Below, in pieces: positions 16,964 through 27,527 of a stretch of DNA of 44,842 bases (positions are counted from its first letter, which is position 1; every line of letters starts with the position of its first letter). The notes beneath the pieces are model-generated. The model did not search any database. It was not told the DNA's origin and worked only from the letters and a program-made list of their open reading frames with translations. A program made the translations under genes and the position numbers. This DNA comes from Actinomycetota bacterium. Lineage in GTDB: Bacteria; Actinomycetota; Acidimicrobiia; Acidimicrobiales; CADCSY01. The stretch covers positions 1 to 44,842 of the forward strand of contig SIRW01000098.1 of assembly GCA_004366205.1 (NCBI GenBank), given 5' to 3'.

Positions 16964-17587
16964 GTGAGCACCGGCGTCGACCACCCGGCCGATCCCGCGG
17001 CCGAGCCGCGCGTCGACGGGCGGACCGCCCGCGGCCAGCGGACCCAGGCGGCCATCGTCGACGCCCTCCTCGCCCTCGTCGAGGAGCAGGTCGAGCTCAC
17101 CGCCCCCCGCATCGCCGAGCGGGCCGGCGTGTCGGTCCGCTCGATCTACCAGCACTTCGCCGACCTCGAGGCGCTGTTCGCCCACGCCTCGAACCGCCAG
17201 GTCGAGCGCATCCTCGAGATGGCCCGGCCCCTCCCGACCGCGGGGCCCCTCGACCAGCGCCTCGACGCCCTCGTCGCCCAGCGGGGCCGCATCCTCGAGG
17301 CCATCACCCCGGTGGCCCGGGCCTCGCGTCGCCAGGAGCCGGTGTCGCCCACGCTGCGCGAGACCCGGCGGGGTCTCGAGGACATGGGCCGCGCCGAGCT
17401 CGCCGCCGTGTTCGCGCCCGAGCTGGCGGACCGGACGCCGGCCGAGCGCGACGCCCTGCTCGACCGGCTCGAGACGGCCGCGTCCTGGCCTGTCTGGGAG
17501 TTCCTGCGCGATCGGGGCCACGGCGTCGACGCCGCCGCCGCCGTGGTGCGCGACCTGCTCGCCGCCCAGCTGGCCGCGGCCCGCTGA
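16964..17587 (+). CDS. TetR-family transcriptional regulator
   Basis: The 207-residue product has an N-terminal helix-turn-helix of TetR type (QAAIVDALLALVEEQVELTAPRIAERAGVSVRSIYQHFADLEALF) and a helical ligand-binding C-terminus. GTG 16964 is preferred because AGGATCAAGGG lies directly upstream; TTG 16946 in frame is less likely. The 43-base upstream gap contains an imperfect palindrome GCATGTCACGTGC (16930-16942) that could be its operator. It precedes the SCP2 and F420-type oxidoreductase genes, the likely local targets, with lipid- or steroid-like ligands as a guess only. Confidence 0.85.
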   Translation: MSTGVDHPADPAAEPRVDGRTARGQRTQAAIVDALLALVEEQVELTAPRIAERAGVSVRSIYQHFADLEALFAHASNRQVERILEMARPLPTAGPLDQRLDALVAQRGRILEAITPVARASRRQEPVSPTLRETRRGLEDMGRAELAAVFAPELADRTPAERDALLDRLETAASWPVWEFLRDRGHGVDAAAAVVRDLLAAQLAAAR

Positions 17588-17635
17588 CCGCCCGACCCGA
17601 CCCCACCCGCCACCGATACCCCCAGGAGGAACCAC

Positions 17636-18061
17636 ATGAGCGACGCCCCCGTCACCCAGGAGCAGCTCGCCGAGCTCGTCGCCGGCGCGACCGACGAGCA
17701 GATCCTCGAGTTCGCCCAGGCCGCGCCCGACGGCATCGACGGCGTGCTCCGGCAGATCTTCGACGCCATGGCCGAGCGCTTCCAGCCCGACAAGGCGGCC
17801 GGCCAGAGCGCCGTCATCGGCTGGGACATCACCGCGCCCGACGGCACGCACAGCTGGCAGGTGAAGGTCGCCGACGGCACCTGCACGGTCACCAAGGACG
17901 GCAGCGACGAGGCCCGGGTGACGCTCGGGCTGTCGTTCCCCGACTTCCTGCGGATGATCACCGGCAACCTCGACGGCATGCAGGCGTTCATGGGCGGCAA
18001 GCTGCGCCTCTCCGGCGACATGATGTTCGCCCAGTCGATCCAGAGCTGGTTCGGCCAGTAG
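17636..18061 (+). CDS. SCP2 sterol-binding domain protein
   Basis: This 141-residue protein is a single SCP2-like fold. The pattern GQSAVIGWDITAPDGTHSWQVKVADGTCTV ... SDEARVTLGLSFPDFLRMITGNLDGMQAFMGGKLRLSGDMM is the canonical lipid-binding tunnel sequence. Such proteins bind fatty acyl or sterol-like ligands. It has a strong Shine-Dalgarno, AGGAGGA at 17624-17630, five bases before ATG 17636, in contrast to the leaderless-type starts elsewhere. It sits after a TetR regulator and before an F420-type oxidoreductase. Confidence 0.9.
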   Translation: MSDAPVTQEQLAELVAGATDEQILEFAQAAPDGIDGVLRQIFDAMAERFQPDKAAGQSAVIGWDITAPDGTHSWQVKVADGTCTVTKDGSDEARVTLGLSFPDFLRMITGNLDGMQAFMGGKLRLSGDMMFAQSIQSWFGQ

Positions 18062-18099
18062 CCCGGCGCCGGGCGGCGCCCGGGCGTCCCGCCGCCCGG

Positions 18100-18105
18100 T
18101 AGGGT
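18100..18105 (+). promoter_or_regulatory. -10 box of a putative leaderless promoter for the 18115 gene
   Basis: TAGGGT, nine bases before ATG 18115. Confidence 0.42.
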
Positions 18106-18114
18106 CTGCGGGCC

Positions 18115-18981
18115 ATGAAGTTCGGGATCATCTTCGCCAACACCGGCCCCGCCGCCGTCGACCCCGGCTACGCCGCCAGGCTCGGCCGCATCGCCGAGGA
18201 CGCCGGCTTCGACTCGCTGTGGACGGTCGAGCACGTCGTCGTGCCCGCCGGCTACGAGTCCGCGTACCCCTATTCCCGGGACGGCCGCATGCCGGGCGGG
18301 GAGGACATGCCGATCCCCGACCCGCTCATCTGGCTCACGCACGTCGCGGCCCACACCGAGCGGATCCGCCTCGCCACCGGCATCCTGATCCTCCCGCAGC
18401 GCAACCCGGTTGTGCTGGCCAAGGAGGTCGCGACCCTGGACGTGCTGTCCGGCGGCCGGGTCACGCTCGGTGTCGGCGTGGGCTGGCTCGCCGAGGAGTT
18501 CGCCGCCATCGGCGTGCCCTTCGACGACCGCGGCGCCCGTACCGACGACCACATCCGGGCCCTGCGCGCCCTGTGGACCCTGGCCGAGCCCACCTACGAG
18601 GGCGAGTTCGTCTCGTTCGCGCGGGCCAAGAGCTACCCCAAGCCCGTGCAGGACGGTGGCGTGCCCATCGTCATCGGCGGCCACACGCCCGCGGCGGCGC
18701 GCCGGGCCGGGCGGCTGGGCGACGGGTTCTTCCCCGCCCGCGGCGACCTCGCGACGCTGCCCGGCCTGCTCGACGAGATGCGCCGCGCCGCCCGGGAGGC
18801 CGGCCGCGATCCCGACGCCATCGAGGTCACGACGGGGGGCGCCATGGACGTCGAGGGCGCCCGGCGGTACGCCGACGCGGGCGTCGACCGCCTCGTCGTG
18901 CCGCCCCTCGGGTTCGATCTCGACACGCTCGAGCGGCAGCTGGGGGAGTTCGGCGAGAACGTCATCGCCAAGCTCGCGTGA
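18115..18981 (+). CDS. LLM-class (F420-dependent type) oxidoreductase
   Basis: The 288-residue protein belongs to the luciferase-like monooxygenase barrel superfamily. Diagnostic segments are MKFGIIFANTGP, AEDAGFDSLWTVEHVVVP, RIRLATGILILPQRNPVVLAKEVATLDVLSGGRVTLGVGVGW, and VPIVIGGHTPAAARRAGRLGDGFFP. The LSGGR..LGVGxGW motif is typical of the actinobacterial F420-binding group. F420 as the cofactor is inferred from the lineage and family. The substrate is unknown. Confidence 0.85.
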   Translation: MKFGIIFANTGPAAVDPGYAARLGRIAEDAGFDSLWTVEHVVVPAGYESAYPYSRDGRMPGGEDMPIPDPLIWLTHVAAHTERIRLATGILILPQRNPVVLAKEVATLDVLSGGRVTLGVGVGWLAEEFAAIGVPFDDRGARTDDHIRALRALWTLAEPTYEGEFVSFARAKSYPKPVQDGGVPIVIGGHTPAAARRAGRLGDGFFPARGDLATLPGLLDEMRRAAREAGRDPDAIEVTTGGAMDVEGARRYADAGVDRLVVPPLGFDLDTLERQLGEFGENVIAKLA

Positions 18982-19087
18982 CGGGCAGTGGGGCTCGCGG
19001 CGCCCGAGGGTGCTTGACTTCACTGCGCCGGTCGAGTCGCATTGACCCCCAGAGGGGCCCCGTCGGGGCCACGACAAGGAGGTCCAT

Positions 19088-19378
19088 GTGAACAAGTCCG
19101 AGCTCGTGAAGGAGATCGCCGACCGAACCGGCGTCTCGCAGTCCGACGTCGACTCCGTCGTCAGCGGGCTGTTCGATGTGGTTGCAGGGGCGATTTCGCG
19201 CGGCGAGAAGGTGACCATCCCCGGATGGATCTCCTTCGAGCGCGGCGAGCGCTCGGCCCGCACCGGTCGCAACCCCCAGACGGGCGAGGCCATCCAGATC
19301 CCGGCCACCAAGACGGCCAAGATCTCGGCGGGCTCCAAGCTCAAGAACATCGCGGCCGGCAAGGAGCAGGCGCCCTAG
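19088..19378 (+). CDS. hup: HU-family nucleoid DNA-binding protein
   Basis: The 96-residue protein is a classical HU: NKSELVKEIADRTGVSQSDVDSVVSGLFDVV dimerisation helices, EKVTIPGWISFERGERSARTGRNPQTGEAIQIPA DNA-binding arm with the conserved RNPxTGE, then the C-terminal KTAKISAGSKLKN. There is no long Lys/Ala-rich tail as in mycobacterial HupB. The start is GTG 19088, with AAGGAGG six bases upstream. The 106-base leader holds a small hairpin (GGCCCC, GTC, GGGGCC at 19056-19070) and a TTGACT -35-like box at 19014. The peroxiredoxin gene begins five bases after its stop. Confidence 0.95.
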   Translation: MNKSELVKEIADRTGVSQSDVDSVVSGLFDVVAGAISRGEKVTIPGWISFERGERSARTGRNPQTGEAIQIPATKTAKISAGSKLKNIAAGKEQAP

Positions 19379-19383
19379 GTCGC

Positions 19384-19842
19384 ATGCTCGCCCCCGGAGA
19401 CCCCGCACCCGACTTCACGCTCACCGACCAGCACGGCCAGACCGTGCGGTTGGCCGACCTCCGGGGCCGGCCGGTCCTCGTGTACTGGTACCCGAAGGCC
19501 GACACGCCTGGCTGCACCACCCAGGCGTGCGGCCTTCGGGACGTCCTGGGCGACATCGGCGACACCGCGGTCGTCGGCATCAGCCCCGACCCGCCCGAGG
19601 CGCTCGCACGCTTCGACGGCAAGCACGGGCTGGGGTTCACGCTGCTGTCCGATCCCGACCACGCGGTCGCCGAGGCCTGGGGTGTGTGGGGCGAGAAGTC
19701 CATGTACGGCCGCACGTACATGGGCATCATCCGTTCGGCGTTCCTGCTCGACGCCGAGGGTCGGGTCACCGAGGCCTGGTACCGGATCTCGCCCAAGGAC
19801 ACACCGAAGAAGCTCCTCGCCGCGCTGGCCAGCCGGGCGTGA
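19384..19842 (+). CDS. bcp: Peroxiredoxin, Bcp/PrxQ type
   Basis: The 152-residue thiol peroxidase reduces hydroperoxides with a peroxidatic Cys at residue 44 and a resolving Cys five residues later (C49), in YPKADTPGCTTQACGLRD. The spacing is that of the PrxQ group; the usual TxEAC reads TTQAC. The AhpC/TSA thioredoxin fold begins at APDFTLTDQHGQTVRLADLRG. The gene lies between HU and fabZ, and its stop overlaps the fabZ start as GTGA. Confidence 0.92.
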   Translation: MLAPGDPAPDFTLTDQHGQTVRLADLRGRPVLVYWYPKADTPGCTTQACGLRDVLGDIGDTAVVGISPDPPEALARFDGKHGLGFTLLSDPDHAVAEAWGVWGEKSMYGRTYMGIIRSAFLLDAEGRVTEAWYRISPKDTPKKLLAALASRA

Positions 19843-20282
19843 CCGGCCTGCCCCGCCCCGACGAGGTCCTGCCGCACCGGGACCCGTTCCTGTTCGTCAC
19901 CGAGGTGACCTCGATCGACCCGGGCCGGGCGGCCACCGGGTTCTGGCGGCTCACCGGCGACGAGCCGTTCTTCGCCGGCCACTTCCCGGGCCGGCCCACC
20001 CTCCCCGGGGTGCTGATGGTCGAGTCCCTCGCCCAGCTGGGAGGCATCGCCGTGCTGGGCGACGAGCGCTACGCGGGCAAGCTGCCGCTCTTCGGCGGCA
20101 TCGACGGCGCCCGGTTCCGGCGCCAGGTGGTCCCCGGCGACACGCTCGACCTCGAGGTCGAGATGACCAGGATGTCGGCCCGGGCCGGACGGGGGCGGGG
20201 TCGGGCATCGGTGGGTGGCGAGACGGCCTGCGAGGCCGAGCTGCTGTTCGTCGTGGTCGACGCCAGGGCGGCCGGCGGGTAG
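19839..20282 (+). CDS. fabZ: FabZ-type 3-hydroxyacyl-ACP dehydratase
   Basis: This 147-residue hotdog-fold protein carries the FabZ catalytic pair: H48 in FFAGHFPGRPTLPG and E62 in VLMVESLAQLGG. The N-terminal LPHRDPFLFVTEV is also standard. It would dehydrate 3-hydroxyacyl-ACP in fatty acid elongation and so complement the fabD-H-G-acpP-F operon at 22722-27063 on the opposite strand. The two fab loci are separated by the sigma/ogt pair and a DUF559-type gene. The start GTG 19839 overlaps the preceding stop. Confidence 0.88.
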   Translation: MTGLPRPDEVLPHRDPFLFVTEVTSIDPGRAATGFWRLTGDEPFFAGHFPGRPTLPGVLMVESLAQLGGIAVLGDERYAGKLPLFGGIDGARFRRQVVPGDTLDLEVEMTRMSARAGRGRGRASVGGETACEAELLFVVVDARAAGG

Positions 20283-20312
20283 ATCTCACGTTTCGCCGCT
20301 CGGTGGCGTTGT

Positions 20313-20891
20313 ATGGGGGTGGTGACGCGCCGGCTCCCCCCGTTCCAGGCCCTCGTCGACGACCACGGCGCCGACGTGTGGCGCTACCTGTGCGCCACGG
20401 TCGGGCCGGCCGCGGCTCCCGACTGCTACCAGGAGACCTTCCTGGCGGCGTTGCGCGCCTACCCCACGCTGCGCAACGGCGACAACCTGCGGGCCTGGCT
20501 CGTCACCATCGCCCACCGCAAAGCCCTCGACACCTGGCGCGCCACCGCCCGCACCCCCACCCCCCATCGAATCGGCGACCGAATCGGCGACCGAATCGGC
20601 GACCGAATCGGCGACCGAATCGGTGACCGAATCGGCGACCGAATCGGTGACCGAATCGACAAAACGCGCACGGTCGCGGGACCCGAGGCAGCCGACGGCG
20701 AGCTCTGGGACGCCGTCGCCGGACTCCCCGAGAAGCAACGGGCGGCCGTGTTCCTCCGCTTCGTCGCCGACCTTCCCTACGCCGCCATCGCCGCCGCCAT
20801 CGACTGCTCCGAAGCAGCCGCCCGCCAGAACGTCCGCGCCGCCCTGGCCCGCCTGCGCACCCAGCTCGACCCCGAGGAGGACCATGCCTGA
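20313..20891 (+). CDS. ECF (RpoE-like) sigma factor with RIGD tandem-repeat linker
   Basis: A 192-residue sigma-70 family factor with region 2 at about residues 10-80 (ALVDDHGADVWRYLCATVG ... AWLVTIAHRKALDTWR) and region 4 at about 122-185 (LWDAVAGLPEKQRAAVFLRFVADLPYAAIAAAIDCSEAAARQNVRAALARLR). The linker between them contains seven exact RIGD units (residues 86-113) from a 12-bp DNA repeat, unlike ordinary ECF linkers. ATG 20313 is the longest start; GTG 20319 and GTG 20322 are in frame, and a TTGTAT box would suit 20322. It overlaps ogt by eight bases, suggesting that it controls or is co-expressed with DNA alkylation repair. No anti-sigma gene is seen. Confidence 0.85.
   Translation: MGVVTRRLPPFQALVDDHGADVWRYLCATVGPAAAPDCYQETFLAALRAYPTLRNGDNLRAWLVTIAHRKALDTWRATARTPTPHRIGDRIGDRIGDRIGDRIGDRIGDRIGDRIDKTRTVAGPEAADGELWDAVAGLPEKQRAAVFLRFVADLPYAAIAAAIDCSEAAARQNVRAALARLRTQLDPEEDHA
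20568..20659 (+). repeat. 12-bp minisatellite (7.7 units) inside the ECF sigma gene
   Basis: Seven complete tandem units of CGAATCGGCGAC run from 20568 to 20651, two of them with C to T at position 9, followed by a partial unit. The array is in frame and reads Arg-Ile-Gly-Asp repeatedly. A related unit occurs in fabH at 25319. Confidence 0.97.
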
Positions 20892-21591
20892 CTGCCCCAG
20901 ACCCCCTCGCCGAACCCGACCGAGTGCGCCGCCCGCCGCCGCGCCGTCCGTAACCTTCTCGGCTTCGGGAGCGGACGAGCCCCGAGCCGGACGGGCCCTC
21001 TCCCGACGGCTCGCCGCCGGACCGCCGGACGCGGCGACCGTGGCCGGCCCACCGGCGCTCGACGTCCTGCGGCTGCACGGCGAGGGGCTGGTCGACGTCG
21101 CCTACGGCACCGTCGACTCGCCCCTCGGCGAGCTGCTCGTCGCCGTGACCGAGGCAGGCCTGGTACGCCTGTCGTGGGTCGCCGACGGAACCGGGCCGGT
21201 GCTGGAGATGCTCGCCCGGACGGTATCACCTCGGGTGCTCGAGGCCCCATCCCGCACCGACCGGGTCCGACGCCAGCTCGACGAGTACTTCGCCGGCCGG
21301 CGCCGCCGCTTCGACGTGGAGGTCGACTGGCGCCTCACGGCCGGGTTCGGCCGGGCGATCCTGCAGGCGACGGCTGCCATCCCGTGCGGTGAGGTCCGGA
21401 CGTACAGCCAGATGGCCGCCGACGCTGGCAGCCCCCGGGCGGCGCGCGCCGCGGGGAACGCGCTGGGCGCGAACCCCATCCCCATCGTCGTGCCGTGCCA
21501 TCGCGTGGTCCGCGCCGGCGGCCATCTCGGCGGCTACACCGGCGGCCTCGACCGCAAGCGCCACCTCCTCCGCCTCGAAGGCGTGCTGTAG
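20884..21591 (+). CDS. ogt: Methylated-DNA--protein-cysteine S-methyltransferase
   Basis: Ogt removes O6-alkyl groups from guanine by suicidal transfer to its own cysteine. The active site is IVVPCHRVVR with C205, preceded by the DNA-binding helix-turn-helix segment IPCGEVRTYSQMAADAGSPRAARAAGNALGANPIP and followed by GGYTGGLDRKRHLLRLEG. At 235 residues it is long: about 65 N-terminal residues (Arg/Pro/Ala-rich) precede the usual VDSPLGELLVAVTEAGLVRLSW start. Similar long Ogt proteins paired with an ECF sigma gene are known to me from other actinobacteria. ATG 20884 lies inside the sigma gene's last codons. Confidence 0.92.
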   Translation: MPDCPRPPRRTRPSAPPAAAPSVTFSASGADEPRAGRALSRRLAAGPPDAATVAGPPALDVLRLHGEGLVDVAYGTVDSPLGELLVAVTEAGLVRLSWVADGTGPVLEMLARTVSPRVLEAPSRTDRVRRQLDEYFAGRRRRFDVEVDWRLTAGFGRAILQATAAIPCGEVRTYSQMAADAGSPRAARAAGNALGANPIPIVVPCHRVVRAGGHLGGYTGGLDRKRHLLRLEGVL

Positions 21592-21641
21592 CTCGAAACG
21601 AGGGGTACCGCGAGCGGGGTCGCGCGTGCTCGACTGCACCC

Positions 21642-22589
21642 ATGCATCGCCACCTCGACGAGGCGATCGCGGAGCTCGCCCGCACCCAGTGCTCCGTCTT
21701 CAGCCACCGCCAGGCCCACGCGCTCGGCATGGACCGTCACCTGCTCTACCGCCGCCGGAAGGCCGGCGCCTACACCGACGAGGCGCCGGGCGTCTGCGGC
21801 ATCGCCGGCACCGCCCACAGCTTCGACCGCCGCCTCTGGACCGCCCACCTCGCCCTCGGCCCGACGTCCGTCGTGTCGCACGAGTCCGCCGCCGCGGCCC
21901 GCGGCCTTGCCGGCTTCCCTCCGCGCAAGGTGGTGCTCACGGTGCCGCACGGCACCCGCTACCAGCTCGAGGGCGTCACGGTGCACCAGATCAGCGACCT
22001 CACCGAACGCACACCCGAGCGCATCGTCTTCGACGTGGTCCCCGGCTTGCCCGTGACCGACGTGACCCGGACCCTCACCGATCTTGCCGCCGTGGCGCAT
22101 CCCGCCCGGCTCGGGGCTGCGCTCGACGACGCCGTGCACCGCAAGCTGACCACCTACGCCGACGTCGGGTCCTGCCTGGTGACCATCGGGAGGCAGGGCA
22201 AAGCCGGCATGGTGAGGCTCGCCGAGCTGCTCGACTCGCGGCTGGGTCGGCCGGCCTCCACGAGTGAGGCCGAGCGCCGCTTCGTCGAGCTCGTCAACGG
22301 TCACCTGCCCCCGCCCGAGTCGCAGCGACCCTTGCCGGGTCCCGGCATCGAAGGCCTGTGCGACTTCTGCTGGCCCCGTGCCCGCCTGATCGTCGAGATC
22401 GACAGCCGCAGCTGGCACGGCCGCATCACCGCCCTCAGGAAGGATCGCGAGCGCGACGCCCAGGCCGCCCGACAGGGTTGGCAGACGCACCGGATCCTCT
22501 TCGAGCACATCCGTGACGACCCGGCGAACACGCTCGCCGAGCTGGTCGAGATCCACGCGGTGCGCCTGGCGCAGCTCGGCGCCGCCTGA
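21642..22589 (+). CDS. AbiEi-like N-terminus plus DUF559 (Vsr-like nuclease fold) protein, copy 2
   Basis: The 315-residue protein has the same architecture as those at 1396 and 32883: an N-terminal winged-helix-like segment (LARTQCSVFSHRQAHALGMDRHLLYRRRKAGAYTDEAPGVCGIAG), a middle beta region with the PVTDVTRTLTDLA motif, and a C-terminal DUF559 domain. Candidate catalytic residues are E211 (SEAE), D241 (LCDFCWP) and E252/D254 (LIVEIDSRSWH). ATG 21642 has a TCGACT box six bases upstream. A complex 89-bp palindromic element starts seven bases after its stop. The gene separates ogt from fabF. Sequence divergence from the other two copies is high, so they did not arise by recent local duplication. 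Function unknown; a DNA-processing role is inferred from the fold. Confidence 0.8.
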   Translation: MHRHLDEAIAELARTQCSVFSHRQAHALGMDRHLLYRRRKAGAYTDEAPGVCGIAGTAHSFDRRLWTAHLALGPTSVVSHESAAAARGLAGFPPRKVVLTVPHGTRYQLEGVTVHQISDLTERTPERIVFDVVPGLPVTDVTRTLTDLAAVAHPARLGAALDDAVHRKLTTYADVGSCLVTIGRQGKAGMVRLAELLDSRLGRPASTSEAERRFVELVNGHLPPPESQRPLPGPGIEGLCDFCWPRARLIVEIDSRSWHGRITALRKDRERDAQAARQGWQTHRILFEHIRDDPANTLAELVEIHAVRLAQLGAA

Positions 22590-22596
22590 ACGGCGA

Positions 22597-22685
22597 GCGC
22601 AATTTCTCTCGAGAGGTTTCTCGAGAGCCTGGGTTGCGGATTCCGCAACGATTCCTCTCGAAAAACCAGATGAGAGGAATTGCGC
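22597..22685. repeat. 89-bp compound palindromic element after DUF559 copy 2 (EA)
   Basis: The ends are 14-base arms, GCGCAATTTCTCTC (22597-22610) and GAGAGGAATTGCGC (22672-22685), complementary except for one position. Nested inside are CTCTCGAGAG (22606-22615), GTTGCGGA-T-TCCGCAAC (22633-22649) and ATTCCTCTC/GAGAGGAAT (22651-22680). It lies between the convergent DUF559-type gene and fabF. It is AT-rich relative to its surroundings. A terminator function is possible, but the structure is larger than needed for that. Confidence 0.88.
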
Positions 22686-22721
22686 ACCGCCGGACGAATG
22701 GGGTTCGCCGCGGCGGGAGGG

Positions 22722-23906
22722 TCAGCTCTGCGGGGGCGGGCTGAACACGAGGCAGCCGTTGTGGCCGCCGAAGCCGAAGCTGTTGGACAGCGCCGGGGCG
22801 GGCTCCCACGGGCGGGCCGAGCCCAGGACGACGTCGAGGTCGATCTCGGGATCGACCGCCTCGGTGCCCACCGTCGGCGGGATGAGGCACCGGTCGATCG
22901 CCAGCACCGTCGCGGCGGCCTCCAGCGCTCCGGCCGCACCCAGGGCGTGGCCCGTCACGCCCTTGGTGGACGTGACCGGCGGGCCGGGGGCGCCGAACAC
23001 CTTGTTGATGGCGGCAGCCTCGGCGGCGTCGTTCAGTGGGGTGGACGTGCCGTGGGCGTTGATGTGGCCGATGTCGCCGGGGGTGAGCCCCGCGTCGGCG
23101 ATGGCCAGCTCCATGCACCGCACGGCGCCGGCGCCCGAGGGCTCGGGGGCGGTGATGTGGTGCGCGTCGGCGGTGCTCGCCGTGCCGGCGAGCTCGGCGT
23201 AGATGCGGGCGCCCCGGGCGCGGGCCGCCTCCAGCTCCTCCAGCACGAGCACAGCGGCCCCCTCGGCCATAACGAACCCGTCGCGATCGGCCGAGAACGG
23301 CCGGGACGTGCCCGACGACGAGAGCGCCGTCATGTTGGCGAAGCCGGCGATGGCGACGTCGTTGATGGCCGCCTCGGAGCCCCCGGCGATCATCACGTCG
23401 CACACGCCGGCCCGGATGAGGTGCAGGGCGTAGCCCAGCGCGTGGGTGCTGGCGGCGCACGCCGTCACCGTCGTCTCGCACGGGCCCCGCCAGCCCCACC
23501 GCATCGACACCGAGGCGGCGGCGGCGTTGGCCATCATCATCGGCACCAGGAACGGCGACACCCGCTTGGCGCCCTTCTCGTGGTGGACGACCACCTGGTC
23601 GACGAGCGTGTTGATGCCGCCCACCCCCGTGGCGATCACGACCCCCGACCGGTCAGGATCGGCGACCGAACCGTCGGGCGCTCCCGCATCCTCGAGCGCC
23701 ATGGCGGCGGTGGCGAGGGCGAACTGGGCGAACCGGTCGGTGCGCCGGGCCTCCTTGGGGCCCTGCCAGGGGGACGGGTCCCAGTCCGTGACGACGCGCT
23801 CGCCGGCGGGCGGCTGGACCTGCAGCCCGTCCCAGAAGGCGTCGGTCCCGATCCCGCAGGGCGCGACGACCCCGATCCCGGTGACGGCGACCCGCCGCCT
23901 CGTCAT
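22722..23906 (-). CDS. fabF: Beta-ketoacyl-ACP synthase II (FabF)
   Basis: FabF elongates acyl-ACP by decarboxylative condensation with malonyl-ACP. The 394-residue thiolase-fold protein has the complete Cys-His-His site: C150 (TVTACAAST), H285 (NAHGTST) and H320 (KGVTGHALGAAG). GFGGHNGCLVF closes the protein. It is somewhat shorter than usual because the N-terminal region after WDGL is compressed. ATG 23906 overlaps the acpP stop by four bases. It is the last gene of a minus-strand fabD-fabH-fabG-acpP-fabF operon. Confidence 0.96.
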   Translation of the reverse strand: MTRRRVAVTGIGVVAPCGIGTDAFWDGLQVQPPAGERVVTDWDPSPWQGPKEARRTDRFAQFALATAAMALEDAGAPDGSVADPDRSGVVIATGVGGINTLVDQVVVHHEKGAKRVSPFLVPMMMANAAAASVSMRWGWRGPCETTVTACAASTHALGYALHLIRAGVCDVMIAGGSEAAINDVAIAGFANMTALSSSGTSRPFSADRDGFVMAEGAAVLVLEELEAARARGARIYAELAGTASTADAHHITAPEPSGAGAVRCMELAIADAGLTPGDIGHINAHGTSTPLNDAAEAAAINKVFGAPGPPVTSTKGVTGHALGAAGALEAAATVLAIDRCLIPPTVGTEAVDPEIDLDVVLGSARPWEPAPALSNSFGFGGHNGCLVFSPPPQS

Positions 23907-24145
23907 GCCCCGATCTTCTTCTGGATCAGCTCGTAGGCCTGCCCGACGGTCTCGATGCCCTCGAGCTCCTCCTCGGGCACCTCGACGTCGAAGGCCTCCT
24001 CGAGCGCCATCACGAGCTCGACCAGATCGAGGCTGTCGGCCTCGAGGTCGTCACCGAACTTGGCGTCCATGGTGACCTGGTCGGGCTCGACCTGCAGCAC
24101 CTCGACGGTGCACTTCTTGAAGGTCTCGAACGCGTCGTCAGCCAT
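23903..24145 (-). CDS. acpP: Acyl carrier protein AcpP
   Basis: The 80-residue acidic protein carries the growing fatty acyl chain on a phosphopantetheine arm attached to S38 in DLEADSLDLVELVMALEEAF. Residue spacing and length are standard. ATG 24145 has GAGGAGA upstream; the longer open frame to 24205 runs into fabG and is not used. It lies between fabG and fabF, in the usual order. Confidence 0.97.
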   Translation of the reverse strand: MADDAFETFKKCTVEVLQVEPDQVTMDAKFGDDLEADSLDLVELVMALEEAFDVEVPEEELEGIETVGQAYELIQKKIGA

Positions 24146-24161
24146 CGGGGTCTCCTCGGGT

Positions 24162-27063
<2,902 letters not shown>

Positions 27064-27140
27064 CTAGCGACCCTCTCCGCAGCGTGTCGTGGACGAACGG
27101 GACCCGTGGGTGCTCCGACCACGCGGGGCCCCGTCGGGTT

Positions 27141-27302
27141 TCATCCGCCCGGCCCGCTGGAGCCTGCTCCGGTCCCGTAGCGCCGCTCGTTCTCGGCGAG
27201 CTGCTTCTGGCGCCACGCGTACGCCGCTGTCCCGATGGCCCCGAGGAACGCCAGCCGGCGCAGCCGCCGGTACCGCTTCTTCACACCCGATGCACGACCC
27301 AT
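27141..27302 (-). CDS. Small basic single-pass membrane protein
   Basis: A 53-residue protein with a very basic N-terminus (GRASGVKKRYRRLRR), one hydrophobic stretch (LAFLGAIGTAAYAW) and a polar tail (RQKQLAENERRYGTG). This resembles the tiny conserved actinobacterial membrane proteins often found near tRNA genes. The start ATG 27302 is chosen by the basic-then-hydrophobic order; the frame upstream runs into the tRNA. No function is known. Confidence 0.55.
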   Translation of the reverse strand: MGRASGVKKRYRRLRRLAFLGAIGTAAYAWRQKQLAENERRYGTGAGSSGPGG

Positions 27303-27335
27303 GTCCCGGAGCCTACGACGCCGGCGGCGAGGGAG

Positions 27336-27418
27336 TGCCCGGAGTGGGATTCGAACCCACACGCCCTCGCGGGCAGCGGATTTTGAGTCCGCCATGTCTG
27401 CCGTTCCATCATCCGGGC
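27336..27418 (-). tRNA. tRNA-Leu (anticodon CAA)
   Basis: Read on the minus strand, the acceptor stem GCCCGGA (27418-27412) pairs with TCCGGGC (27343-27337), followed by discriminator A. The anticodon stem GCGGA/TCCGC encloses the loop CTCAAAA, giving anticodon CAA. The variable arm is long (TGCCCGCGAGGGCGT region), as in class II leucine tRNAs, and the T arm has GTGGGTTCGAATCCCAC. The gene is 83 nt and does not encode CCA. Confidence 0.95.
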
Positions 27419-27485
27419 CGGGCGCACGAAGGCTACCGGCAGGAGATGGGGCGGCGGTGGCGAACACTCCCCGTGACCGGTGCAC

Positions 27486-27491
27486 GTACAC
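27486..27491 (+). promoter_or_regulatory. -10 box for the response regulator gene
   Basis: TACACT, 12 bases before ATG 27504 and 36 before the preferred GTG 27528. Confidence 0.4.
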
Positions 27492-27527
27492 TTGTCACCG
27501 CGGATGGTGGGGCTCGAGGAGGGCGGC

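Noticed and set aside
20568-20659. Tandem repeat as a small CRISPR array
   Set aside because: Units are 12 bp and contiguous with no spacers, and they read in frame within a sigma factor gene.
23127-23500. Plus-strand frames across fabF as extra genes
   Set aside because: They are antisense to conserved catalytic motifs of fabF and show no family resemblance.
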